Assembly: GCA_946902985.2 (NCBI GenBank)
Contig: OX336389.2
Span: 1,010,693,441-1,010,757,440 of the forward strand
Length of the DNA stretch: 64,000 bases
DNA from: Meconema thalassinum
Taxonomy: Eukaryota; Arthropoda; Insecta; Orthoptera; Tettigoniidae
Direction of reading: 5' to 3'
Part shown: piece by piece, positions 31,893 through 42,696 of the stretch
Numbering within the stretch: position 1 is the stretch's first letter
Layout: the number at the start of each line of letters is the position of its first letter
The notes under the pieces: model-generated
Told to the model about the DNA's origin: nothing
What the model saw: only the letters and a program-made list of their open reading frames with translations
Database searches by the model: none
Made by a program: the position numbers and the translations under genes

Positions 31893-34252
31893 GGATTAAC
31901 AAATTTGTAACATAACACCATCGTTGCGTTTGAGGGAAACTTTGTTTTATTGTAAGCAATGGTGCTTGATACATAAAACTTCACGTTTAACGTCTTATAA
32001 TGTTTACAAGCACGCGTCTTTCAGTACTCTATAGTTACTAATCGTGACGAGTTGTTCCGCAATATTTTATCAATAGTTGAGAATACCGAAACGAAAGTGT
32101 AATTTCACGGATGTATTAAAGGAAGAATTTCCTCTTCTTAAGGAAGATCAAGACAAAATAGTGTGTACTTTATGTAAAGGTGCGTTTCCTATCGAACATG
32201 GCGGTCGATCGGACATTTTCCAACATATACAAAAGAAGAAGCATAAAGTGGCAGAGGCTGCTAAGAGTTCAAGCCATAAATTAACCTCCTTCATGACAAC
32301 ACAAGGGAAAGAGGATGAAGAAGGGAAACGTCTTGCTGCTTTAGAAGGTGTGTTTACTTTTCATACGGTTAAACATATCAACTCCTTCAGATCGATGGAT
32401 TGCACATCAACTCTTGTGCGTACTTTATTTGAAAGGAAGTTTACATGTGGGAGAACCAAGTGTGAGGCCATCGTAGTTAATGTCTTAGCTCCTTTTGCGT
32501 TAAGCGAAATCACCAGTGACTTGCAAAATGCCAGATATGTACTTCAAACCACAACAACTTGAAATTAGTTCCAGTACTTTTAAGGTATTTCGTACCAAAT
32601 GAAGGCGTTCAAATCAAATTTCTTGAGTTTCAAACACTTTCCGGGGAAACAGCAGAGATGCTAACAAACCACATTCTTCACATCTTGGAACAATACAAGT
32701 TAACTGACAAAGTTATTGCTTTCTGTGGTGATAACTGCAACACCAACTTCGGTGGGGTTGGAAGAAATGGCACCAACAAAGTTTTTTTTTAAAGTTAAGA
32801 CAGGGGATAAATGAAAACATTTTTGGAATAGGTTGTGCTGCCCACATTGTACACAACGCTATGCAGACAAGTGTAGACATTTTACCTATTGATGTTGACA
32901 CAATTGTTAATAAAGTGTTCCAGTATTTTCACATTTATGCTGTTTGAGTGGCTGAATTGAAGAGCTTCTGTGAGTTTGTGGATGTTGAGTATAAGCAGAT
33001 ATTGGGAAGTGTAAAAACAAGATGGCTTTCTTTACAACCAGCTGTTAACAGACTTATTGATATGTTTGATAGTCTCAAGTCCTATTTTCTTTCAAAAGAA
33101 AAGTGTCCTAGAGTGCTAAAAGACTTTTTCAGTAATCCACAATCCTTACTTTGGCTTCATTTTATTAATTCACAACTCAAGGTGTGTGCAAACACAATAA
33201 AGAAAATTGAGAAAGACAACATATGTGGCAGTGAAGTTGCTAATGAATTACATGCCTTGAAAAATAAGCTTGTGTGCAGGAAGGACCAGAATTTTCGAAC
33301 AACCATAATGATCTCTTTACTAAAGCAATTAGAAGATGGTGGTTTGATCAATTATCATAAATTTACGGAGTCTGCGAAGAGTTTTTATGTCACTTTCCTT
33401 CAATACATGGAGAACTGGACACTACCCTTCGATAAACTGAAATAACTTGAGTGGGTTCAGCTGAATAGTCCTCCATTGTGGAATGAGGTTCAGCAGTGTG
33501 TGCAGTGGATTGCAGAAATTGACAGTCATTCAGAAAAAGTAATCGATGAAGATGAACTATTTGATGAAGTAAGACATGTCCAAAACATTTTTGAAGCAAA
33601 AAGTGAAACCTGGATGATAAATGGTACAGCAACTGAAGATAAGTGGGTTGAGATATTTAGTGTTATGGTCAGGGAAAACATTGAATACAAATGTATTGCG
33701 TGTCTTGTGACCTTTGCTTTGACGATTCCAGGAACTAATGCAGCCTTAGAGAGAGTGTTTTCAGTTAACAATTGTATCTGGTCAGATGAAAAGAACAGGC
33801 TCAATGTTGAAACTGTTAAGGCAATGATCTTGACCAAGACACATTTTCGTGATGTATCTTGCTCAAGTTTCTATAAATTGTTGTTAGAAAACCCAAACCT
33901 TTTGAAGGAAATTCATAACTCTTTAAAGTATATAAAAGACACTGACCCAGATATTGGATGTGAATCGGTTTTCTTGGTCAAGGATTGAGTATAGTCTATA
34001 CGTGATATTTTTTAAAAATTTATCTGTTAGGTTGTATAATTTTTAGGATATGTTTGAGAGTGACTATATAGACGGGATTTAAGAAATGCAATATACTATA
34101 TCATGCTTTAGTGAATAAAATACTTGTTTTGAAATTAAATATCATAAATGTTGCACAAATGTCCAATTATAGGATCCGCTTTCTCGACAGACAATAATTG
34201 ACGCGACATGCCTGAGTGTCCCTTGTTTCATTATCAGAATCTGGTCACCCTA
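31893..34252 (+). mobile_element. hAT element inserted in the monomer array, left end lost
   Basis: The right end ATCTGGTCACCCTA gives TAGGGTGACCAGAT on the reverse strand, a typical hAT terminus. No matching terminus exists at the left junction, where GGATTAACAAATTTG abuts the array. About 19 bp of monomer are also missing between the flanks, so a deletion removed the left end. Confidence 0.78.
32077..33988 (+). pseudogene. hAT transposase with BED-like N terminus and dimerisation domain, broken
   Basis: The N-terminal part has CNFTDVLKEEFPLL, VCTLCKGAFPIEHGGRSDIF and HIQKKKH, a C2HH finger of BED/hAT type. The central part: FQTLSGETAEMLTNHILHIL, KVIAFCGDNCNTNFGG (catalytic Asp region), GCAAHIVHNAMQ (CAAH motif) and KTRWLSLQPAVNRL (conserved RW). 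C-terminal: TNAALERVFSVNNCIWSDEK and NRLNVETVKAMI, the hAT dimerisation signature. Breaks: 32562, near 32790, TGA at about 32945 and TAA at 33443-33445. The frame is otherwise well kept, so decay is moderate. Confidence 0.86.
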
Positions 34253-35247
34253 GATAGTAGAGTGTCATAACATGGAGCATCACTAGGCAGTGTAGTGGTA
34301 TCTTATATAGTGTGAGCACTAGCAAGTGTGCTCACTTAACCTGTAGTGTGAATAGTACAGTGTCATATCATGGAGCATCACTAGGCAGTGTAGTGGTATC
34401 TCATAGTGTGGGCACAAGCAAGTGTGCTCACTTAACCTGTAGTGTGAATAGTACAGTGTCATAACATGGAGCATCACTAGGCAGTGTAGTGGTATCTCAT
34501 ATAGTGTGAGCACTAGCAAATGTGCCCACTTAACCTGTAGTGTGAATAGTACAGTGTCGTAACATGGAGCATCACTAGGCAGTGTAGTGTATCTCATATA
34601 GTGTGAGCACTAGCAAGTTGCTCACTTAACCTGAAGTGTGAATAGTACAGTGTCATAACATGGAGCATCACTAGGCAGTGTAGTGGTATCATATATAGTG
34701 TGAGCACAAGCAAGTGTGCTCACTTAACCTGTAGTGCGAATAGTACATTGTCATAATATGGAGCATCACTAGGCAGTGTAGTGGTATCTCATATAGTGTG
34801 AGCACTAGCAAATGTGCCCACTTAACCTGTAGTGTGAATAGTACAGTGTCATAACATGGAGCATCACTAGGCAGTGTAGTGGTATCTTATGTAGTGTGAG
34901 CACTAGCAAGTGTGCTCACTTAACCTGCAGTGTGTATAGTACAGTGTCATAACAAGCAGCCTCACTAGGCAGTGTAGTGGTATCTTATATAGTGTGAGCA
35001 CTAGCAAGTGTGCTCACTTAACCTGTAGTGTGAATAGTACAGTGTCATAACATGGAGCATCACTAGACAGTGTAGTGGTATCTCATATAGTGTGAGCACT
35101 AGCAAGTGTGCTCACTTAAACTGAAGTGTGAATAGTACAGTGTCATAACATGGAGCATCACTAGGCAGTGTAGTGGTATCTTATATAGTGTGAGCACTAG
35201 CAAGTGTGCTCACATAACCTGTAGTGTGAATAGTATATTGTCATAAC
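34253..35247 (+). repeat. 98-bp tandem monomer array, block 2
   Basis: About ten units, same orientation as block 1, with point differences and small indels (for example TAGTGTATCTC lacking GG near 34586). It ends in TGTCATAAC directly before the 5' LTR of Gypsy-2. Confidence 0.93.
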
Positions 35248-35532
35248 TGTAATATATGTACTGTTTGTGTATACTCCTTGTATATGATATTATTCATATG
35301 TATAAGTTGGTACTTGAGAATAAATGCTATTGGCCCGTGACGCAATCCCCCCTTCCCCTTCCCCTGGCTGACGAGGTGTGCAGCCGACCTTTCGAGAAGC
35401 CACTTGACTATGTGTCTTGGCTGTGACTTGTCTTCCTCCACTGTCTCGCCTGGTCTAGCGTGCGGGCTGTAGTGTACAGAATATGGTCTACTTATTTATT
35501 CCCCTTGTGGAAAAGACGTATCGTACGTCACA
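35248..35532 (+). repeat. Gypsy-2 5' LTR
   Basis: Begins TGTAATATATGTACTG and ends ACGTCACA. It contains GAATAAATGC (AATAAA) and is followed by GTGGCGACGAGGA, the position expected for the primer-binding site. Confidence 0.93.
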
Positions 35533-35714
35533 GTGGCGACGAGGAAATTGGCTTTTGGTTTGGTTTTGAGGTGTGTCGTACTCGGTGGACATGTGGCTTG
35601 CTAGCGCCGTCTACCACGTGTATTTGCGTCCGCCATTACGCTGTTAATGTCGTTTTTGGAGGAAGAGGAAATGTTTGATATTAGTGCCATCTTCGAATTG
35701 GTGAAATTCCTATT

Positions 35715-37131
35715 ATGTCTGGAATTATAGGCAATATCGGTGAATTTGATGCAGCTGAAGAACAGTGGGAGTCCTATATCGAAAGATTTGAACTATTTTT
35801 GCGCTGTAATAAAATTAGTGAGGAACTCAAGGTCAGTACCCTTTTGACCGTTGTGGGCGTGAAAACTTTCAAGTTATTACGTGATCTGTGTACACCGGAC
35901 AGTCCGTCGTCTAAAACGTATGAGGTTTTAGTTAAACTTATTAAGGATCATTTATATCCAACACCTTCTGTTATTGCCGAAAGGTATAAGTTTAGCCTTC
36001 GGAATCATTTGGAGCATGAGACTATTGCGCAGTATGTAGCGAGTTTGAAGCATTTATCGACTCGCTGCGAATTTGGTACCAATCTGAATGATTATCTCCG
36101 TGATCGTTCAGTCAGTGGGATACGGAGCGAATCTACGAAGCAGAGACTGTTGGGTGAAAATTCCTTAACATTCGAGAGGGCGGTCTCGATTATTTCGTCC
36201 ATAGAAGCAGCTGAGAAGAATGCAGCGTCACCCATGCCTGGCGGTGGAGACAAGCTACACCGCATGACGTCATCATCTCACTGTTCCTGGCGGTCTGGTA
36301 CGTCATCTGTGAGAGGGAAGAAGACAAGGAGCGTGGCTGTTCCATCCTCCAGTGGCGGATCTTTCCAGCGCTGCCAACCTGCCCCAGGACAACGGACCAG
36401 TCCCCAGCTGAAGTGTTCAGTGCAATGTTATTGCTGTGGTGTGTTTGGCCACAAGAGTAGTGAGTGCCGTTTGCGCGGATGCGTGTGTTATATTTGTGGA
36501 AAAAGAAACCACATTAGCAAAATGTGTAAGGCGAGGATGCGTGGTAAGTTCAATCAATCTCCTAGAAATAAAAACAGAAGTGTGCATAATTTTGTAGGCC
36601 AAGTTGACATTGAATCTGAAGACATATTAACTGATGTTCCTAACCTATTTACTATGCATGAAAGCCACCCTATTAACCGTTTAAGTACTGTTGAACCATT
36701 TAAAACTAGTGTACTGGTTGAAAACAGACCTGTAACCTTTGAAATTGATACTGGTGCCTCAGTCAGTGTAGTTAGTGAAACGTTTTATTGGGAAAATTTT
36801 AAGAATATAAAGTTACAGCCTACAAGTCTACGCTTAAGTTCATACATTAATGCTCCTATTGAGCAGGTTGGGGGTAATTACTGTAAATGTTAATTACAGA
36901 GGCATTGCTAAAAATCTGGAATTGTATGTAATTAAAAATGGAGCTAATCACTTGTTAGGTCGAGACTGGATCATGGCATTAAATGTTCAGATTTCACCTG
37001 CAACGGATGAGCAGTTATTTGCCACTGAAGTTGTTGGCAATGAATCGAGTATGTCTAGTGATAACGTTAAAACAGAATTGATACTTAAAGAGGTAGTTAA
37101 AAATACCCTGAGGTGTTTACTGACAAACTAG
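35715..37131 (+). pseudogene. Gypsy-2 gag and protease
   Basis: Gag starts MSGIIGNIGEFDAAEEQWES. The capsid part includes FLRCNKISEELKVSTLLTVV and ETIAQYVASLKHLSTRCEFG. Two zinc knuckles, CYCCGVFGHKSSEC and CYICGKRNHISKMC, lie at about residues 237-270. Protease follows in the same frame: TFEIDTGASVSVVSE carries the catalytic Asp (DTGA). A frameshift occurs near 36885; HLLGRDWI, the downstream protease/flap region, is in another frame (36850-37131). A second shift precedes the solo LTR. Inactive. Confidence 0.88.
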
Positions 37132-37190
37132 GTCAGTGTACGGTTGAACCGGTTAGGCTTGTTATGAAAGAGAATAGTGTACCTAAGTAC

Positions 37191-37942
37191 TGTTACGTGC
37201 CACCCCTGGTGGCACTTACGTTAACTGGATTACGGTGGGTGAAAGCACAAACACAATTGTTCCTTTAAAGAGAAGTTAGCTTTATTGCTTGCAGGTCAGA
37301 AATATACACCGTACAATAAGCAGATAGAAACAATTATCTGTCTTACAGAAGCTCCCTCCTGTATGGAGCTCGACTCACCCTTTCACTCGGACTTGCAGTT
37401 AATCCTCTCGCTAATGAGGTGGTCCCGTGCACTGGCTGGAAATAGCTGCACTAAGTCTGTCACTCACTGTTTCCTGTCCACTGGCTAGGGAACTGCCCAA
37501 TGCGTTTCGTAATTCACCACAATGTCTCTGTCGCCCTAGGTAGGTACACACACTCCTCAATACACAGTCGCTCCGTATGATTCACACTCCTTCACTGCTC
37601 CGCGGCTCGGAAGGAATCTCACTGGGTTTTGCAAGTCACGTCACCACACTTCACTGTCGCTCAAGGTAAACGCTCGCACTAGCTCGAAAAACACTCACTC
37701 ACTGCTTGACAGGTCGCTCTTATATAGCAGGCCGGTGACTCAATTAATTCTAGAATCGTCCAGGATACTCGGTTTCTCGAGATTTCCGTCACTGGCTGGG
37801 TCACGAATATTCTGGACCATCCCTTTGTCCTAGTAGTCCTGTTGCGTAAGGCGCACGCAATACACTGAGGCAGAGCACAGCCCAGCCCGGGGGCAGTTGT
37901 GACTTATGCGGCGAGCGATGAAACAAACTCCCAGCCGTAACA
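37191..37942. mobile_element. Solo LTR (752 bp) nested in Gypsy-2
   Basis: TGTTACGTGCC at the left and GCCGTAACA at the right give the TG...CA ends of an LTR. GTAC flanks both sides (37187-37190 and 37943-37946), a 4-bp target duplication. Removing insert plus one GTAC rejoins the Gypsy-2 pol frame. Inside are CTCTTATATAGCAGG (TATA-like, about 37709) but no ORF. It is left by recombination between the LTRs of another element; no internal region of that family is in the window. Confidence 0.88.
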
Positions 37943-37946
37943 GTAC

Positions 37947-40652
37947 TTTAGGCCTAGACCATTACCTTATACTTTGAAAGCTAAGGTTGAAAAGGAACTT
38001 GAACGGTTAGTTGAAGCCGATGTATTGTATCCAGTTGAAAGTTCAGAGTACGGGTCGCCTATAGTACCTGTTCTAAAGAAAGATGGAAGTATTCGCATTT
38101 GTGGTGACTTTAAGGTTACTATTAACCCGCAGTTAGTTGTAGATCGTTACCCTATACCCAGAGTTGAGGATCTCTTTGCTGAATTACAGAAATGTGAATC
38201 ATTTAGTAAAATTGATTTGACCCAAGCTTACATGCAGTTAAGACTGGATGAGACCTCACAAAAATTTTGTACTATCAGCACGCATAAGGGTTGTTTTGCT
38301 TTTAAGCGTATGCCTTATGGTATTTCTAGTGTTGTGGTTATCTTTCAGAGGGTTATCGAGCAGGCTTCACAAGGTTTACCTGGTGTGAAGGTTTATCTTG
38401 ATGACATCATTGTCAGTGTACCAGATACTAAAACTCACTTAAGCAGGCTTGAAAGAGTGTTTGACAGACTAAAACAGTATGGTTTTACAGTTAGGCAGAA
38501 TAAGTGTCAGTTTTTTGTACCTAAGTTACAATTTTTGGGTTTCACTATAGACTAGAATGGTCTTCACACTTCAGAAGCTAAGGTAAAAGCCATTGTAGAT
38601 GCGCCTGTTCCTAAGAATGTGACTGAAACTAAATATTTTTTGGGATTAGTAAATTATTATGGCAGGTTTGTGCCTAATCTGTCTACGGTGTTAACACCTT
38701 TGTATAACCTGTTAAAAATGATTCTGACTTTGTATTTGATCACACATGTATGCAGGCATTTAAGGAGATTAAGAAGCGTTTGTCTTCAGCCCCAATACTA
38801 GCACATTACGGCCCAGATGCTCCCATAGTGTTAACTGTTGATGCGTCTAGTTATGGGTTAGGCTGTGTTCTAAGCATAATTACTAAAGAAGGTATAGAAA
38901 GACCAGTGAGCTATGCCTCACGAACACTTAACTCAGCAGAATCTCATTATTCTCAAATTGATAAGGAAGCAACAGCGATTGTTTATGGTGTGAGGAAGTT
39001 TCACCAATATCTGTATGGCAGACACTTTACCTTGAAATGTGATCACAAGCCATTATTGAGTATTTCTGGGCCCAAAAAGGGGTAGCCTGTGTTTGCAACA
39101 AGCAGATTGCAGAGATATGCATTATTTTTGTCTGGTTATGATTTTGATATCTAGTATGTAAATTCCCATGATAATGTAGCTGATGCACTATCTAGATTGC
39201 CTTTGCAAGTTCCTGATGTGGAAACTACTTCCGATCTGTCACCCCTAGGTACATATTTAAATTTTATTCATGAGAGTTCAGTACCTATTTCTGGTGAACA
39301 AGTCCGAGTGGAAACTCAGAACGATCCACTTTTGAAACGAGTTTATGGCTACGTAATGTATGGATGGCCAACTTATTTGTCTCTTTCTGACCATGATTTA
39401 TCACCGTTTTTCCAAAGGAGAGAGGAAATAGCTGTTGAACAGGGTGTTTTAATGTGGAGTTAAAAGGTAATAATTCCTTGTAGTTTACGCAACTTTGTTT
39501 TGAGAGATCTCCATGCTAGTCATTTAGGCATGGTTGAAATGAAATCTGTAGCGAGAGCTTATTTTTGGTGGCCTAATATTGATCAGGAAATGGAAGACCT
39601 TGCCAACAGCTGTTCTTCCTGCCTATTTGAGAGATCTAATCCACCCAAAAGTGAACTACATTATTGGCATTATCCTGATAAACCGTGGGAAAGACTGCAT
39701 CTTGATTATTTGGGGCCATTTAAAGGAAAAATGTACCTAATAATTGTAGATGCTCATTCTAAGTGGTTAGAAGTATTTGAGACTAGTTCCACTTCTGCAC
39801 ACTTAGCTATTGTTAATTTACGCCATCTTTTTGCCCGTATTGGTTTACCTGTGTCAGTTCACAGTGATAATGGACCTCCATTTAATTCGGCAAAGTTTAA
39901 CGAATTTTTGGTTAAGAATGGTATTAAACATACTCTTTCACCTCCATACCACCCTCAGAGCAATGGTCAGGCTGAAAACTCAGTCAAGTATGCTAAAAAT
40001 TAAACTGAAATGTGCTTTTAGAGGTAATGTTAGAGATGTTTCAGTAGCTTTGGATAGAATATTGTTCGATTATCGCAATTCTGTACATACCACTACTAAT
40101 GAGACCCCAGCCAAACTAATGTTCAATAGATCACTAAGAACTAGATTTGATGTTTTACGACCAAGCGTCAGGAGGGTAGTGGAGGCTAAGCAGGATAAGC
40201 AGAAAGCTTATGCCAAGGGTAGTAAATCACGTGTCTTTCATGTTAATCAATCCGTACTAATTAGAGATTATAGATCACAAGGTAAATGGATTGAGGGTAC
40301 TGTGATTAAACAACTAAGTACTACCATGTATCTTGTCAGAATAGGATCTGGTATTATTTGGAAGAGGCATATTGATCAACTCATTGCTATTGATGCTCAG
40401 GTGAGCGAGCCGGCTAAGGAGTACTTAGGTCAATCAGCTGAAAGTTTATCATCTCAGTCAGCTGAGCAGGTTGATGTACGTTCAGAATTGACAGCTTCAC
40501 CATCAGCTGTTTATACTAGACAGTCTATTGCTAGACAGCCAACTCCTACATCGAGTCCGGTTAGCCAATCTATTATTAGTTCTCATGCAGGGCGTTCTCA
40601 GAGACGTTACCCTGTACGCGAGAGGAAACCTGTTGAACGTCTTGATTTGTGA
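37947..40652 (+). pseudogene. Gypsy-2 pol (RT, RNase H, integrase), broken
   Basis: RT: VPVLKKDGSIRICGDFKVTI, VDRYPIPRVEDLFAEL, FSKIDLTQAYMQL, VKVYLDDIIVSV (catalytic YLDD, about 38395). RNase H: ILAHYGPDAPIVLTVDASSY, QIDKEATAIVYGV and CDHKPLLSI. Integrase: HASHLGMVEMKSVARAYFWW with CSSCLFERS (zinc site), LDYLGPFKGKMYLIIVDAHS, HSDNGPPF and PQSNGQAENS (DDE residues). C-terminal part: ETPAKLMFNRSLRTR, and GKWIEGTVIKQLS from 40011 on. Stops are at 38553, 39083-39085 and 39463, with a frame change near 39990. Inactive, but more complete than Gypsy-1. Confidence 0.9.
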
Positions 40653-40762
40653 TTTGATTTGTGATTATTTATTTGTAAAAAAAATGTTCTTAGTTGTAAG
40701 TTGATTATTTATTTATTGCTTGATTCTTCTTTTGTTTATGTTTGTTATTTAAGATGGAGGAG

Positions 40763-41047
40763 TGTAATATATGTACTGTTTGTGTATACTCCTTCTATAT
40801 GATATTATTCATATGTATAAGTTGGTACTTGTGAATAAATGCTATGGGCCCGTGACGCAATCCCCCCTTCCCCTTCCCCTGGCTGACGAGGTGTGCAGCC
40901 GACCTTTCGAGAAGCCACTTGACTATGTGTCTTGGCTGTGACTTGTCTTCCTCCACTGTCTCGCCTGGTCTAGCGTGCGGGCTGTAGTGTACAGAATATG
41001 GTCTACTTATTTATTCCCCTTGTGGAAAAGACGTCTCGGACGTCACA
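40763..41047 (+). repeat. Gypsy-2 3' LTR
   Basis: Same 285-bp unit as the 5' LTR, preceded by AAGATGGAGGAG (purine-rich priming tract). The monomer array resumes right after it. Confidence 0.93.
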
Positions 41048-42696
41048 ATCACATGAAGCATCACTAGGCAGTGTAGTGGTATCTTATATAGTGTGAGCAC
41101 AAGCAAGTGTGGTCACTTAACCTGTAGTGTGAATAGTACAGTGTCATAACATGAGCATCACTAGGCAGTGTAATGGTATCTTACATAGTGTGAGCACTAG
41201 AGAGTGTGTTCACTTAACCTGTAGTGTGAATAGTACAGTGTCATAACATGGAGCATCACTAGGCAGTGTAGTGGTATCTTATATAGTGTGAGCACTAGCA
41301 AGTGTGCTCACTTAACCTGTAGTGTGAATAGTACAGTGTCATAACATGGAACATCACTAGGCAGTGTAGTGGTATCTTATATAGTGTGAGCACAAGCAAG
41401 TGTGGTCACTTAACCAGTAGTGTGAACAGTACAGTGTCATAACATGGAGCAACACTAGGCAGTGTAGTTGTATCTCATATAGTGTGAGCACTATCAAATG
41501 TGCCCACTTAACCTGTAGTGTGAATAGTACAGTGTCATAACATAGAGCATCACTAGGCAGTGTAGTGGTATCTTATGTAGTGTGAGCACTAGCAAGTGTG
41601 CTCACTTAACCTGCAGTGTGAATAGCACAGTGTCATAACAAGCAGCATCACTAGGCAGTGTAGTGGTATCTTATATAGTGTGAGCACAAGCAAGTGTGCT
41701 CACTTAACCTGTAGTGTGAATAGTACAGTGTCATAACATGGAGCATCACTAGGCAGTGTAGTGGTATCTTGTATAGTGTGAGCACTAGCAAGTGTGCTCA
41801 CTTAACCTGTAGTGTGAATAGTACAGTGTCATAACATGGTGCAACACTAGGCAGTGTAGTGGTATCTTATATAGTGTGAGCACTAGCAAGTGTGCTCACT
41901 TAACCTGAAGTGTGAATAGTACAGTGTCATAACATGGAGCATCACTAGGCAGTGTAGTGGTATCTTATATAGTGTGAGCACAAGCAAGTGTGGTCACTTA
42001 ACCTGTAGTGTGAACAGTACAGTGTCATAACATGGAGCAACACTAGGCAGTGTAGTTGTATCTCATATAGTGTGAGCACTATCAAATGTGCCCACTTAAC
42101 CTGTAGTGTGAATAGTACAGTGTCATAACATAGAGCATCACTAGGCAGTGTAGTGGTATCTTATGTAGTGTGAGCACTAGCAAGTGTGCTCACTTAACCT
42201 GCAGTGTGAATAGCACAGTGTCATAACAAGCAGCATCACTAGGTATTGTAGTGGTATCTTATATAGTGTGAGCACAAGCAAGTGTGCTCACTTAACCTGT
42301 AGTGTGAATAGTACAGTGTCATAACATGGAGCATCACTAGGCAGTGTAGTGGTATCTTGTATAGTGTGAGCACTAGCAAGTGTGCTCACTTAACCTGTAG
42401 TGTGAATAGTACAGTGTCATAACATGGTGCAACACTAGGCAGTGTAGTGGTATCTTATATAGTGTGAGCACTAGAGAGTGTGTTCACTTAACCTGTAGTG
42501 TGAATAGTACAGTGTCATAACATGGAGCATCACTAGGCAGTGTAGTGGTATCTTATATAGTGTGAGCACTAGCAAGTGTGCTCACTTAACCTGTAGTGTG
42601 AATAGTACAGTGTCATATCATGGAGCATCACTAGACAGTGTAGTGGTATCTCATATAGTGTGAGCACTAGCAAGTGTGCTCACTTAACCTGAAGTG
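41048..42696 (+). repeat. 98-bp tandem monomer array, block 3, with 588-bp higher-order repeat
   Basis: About 17 units. Marked variants recur six units apart: CTATCAAATG at 41491 and 42079, and the AACAAGCAGC variant near 41638 and 42226. That is 588 bp or 6 x 98, a higher-order unit from local duplication. It ends with AAGTG, duplicated after the next insertion. Confidence 0.93.

Larger units (their letters stand above)
35248..41047 (+). mobile_element. Gypsy-2 LTR retrotransposon inserted in the monomer array
   Basis: Two 285-bp LTRs, TGTAATATATG... to ...GTCACA, differ by eye at five positions. The 5-bp flanks are ATAAC (35243-35247) and ATCAC (41048-41052). The uninterrupted monomer reads ATAACATGG here, so this is a target duplication with one later change. 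Order gag, protease, RT, RNase H, integrase. No envelope ORF. A 752-bp solo LTR is nested between protease and RT. Confidence 0.93.

Noticed and set aside
31444..42696. The 98-bp repeats as a CRISPR array or as coding minus-strand ORFs (repeated SEHTCL-type peptides)
   Set aside because: There are no spacers, the whole unit is repeated, the genome is eukaryotic, and the open frames arise only because stop-free repeats are read antisense across a 98-bp period with indels.
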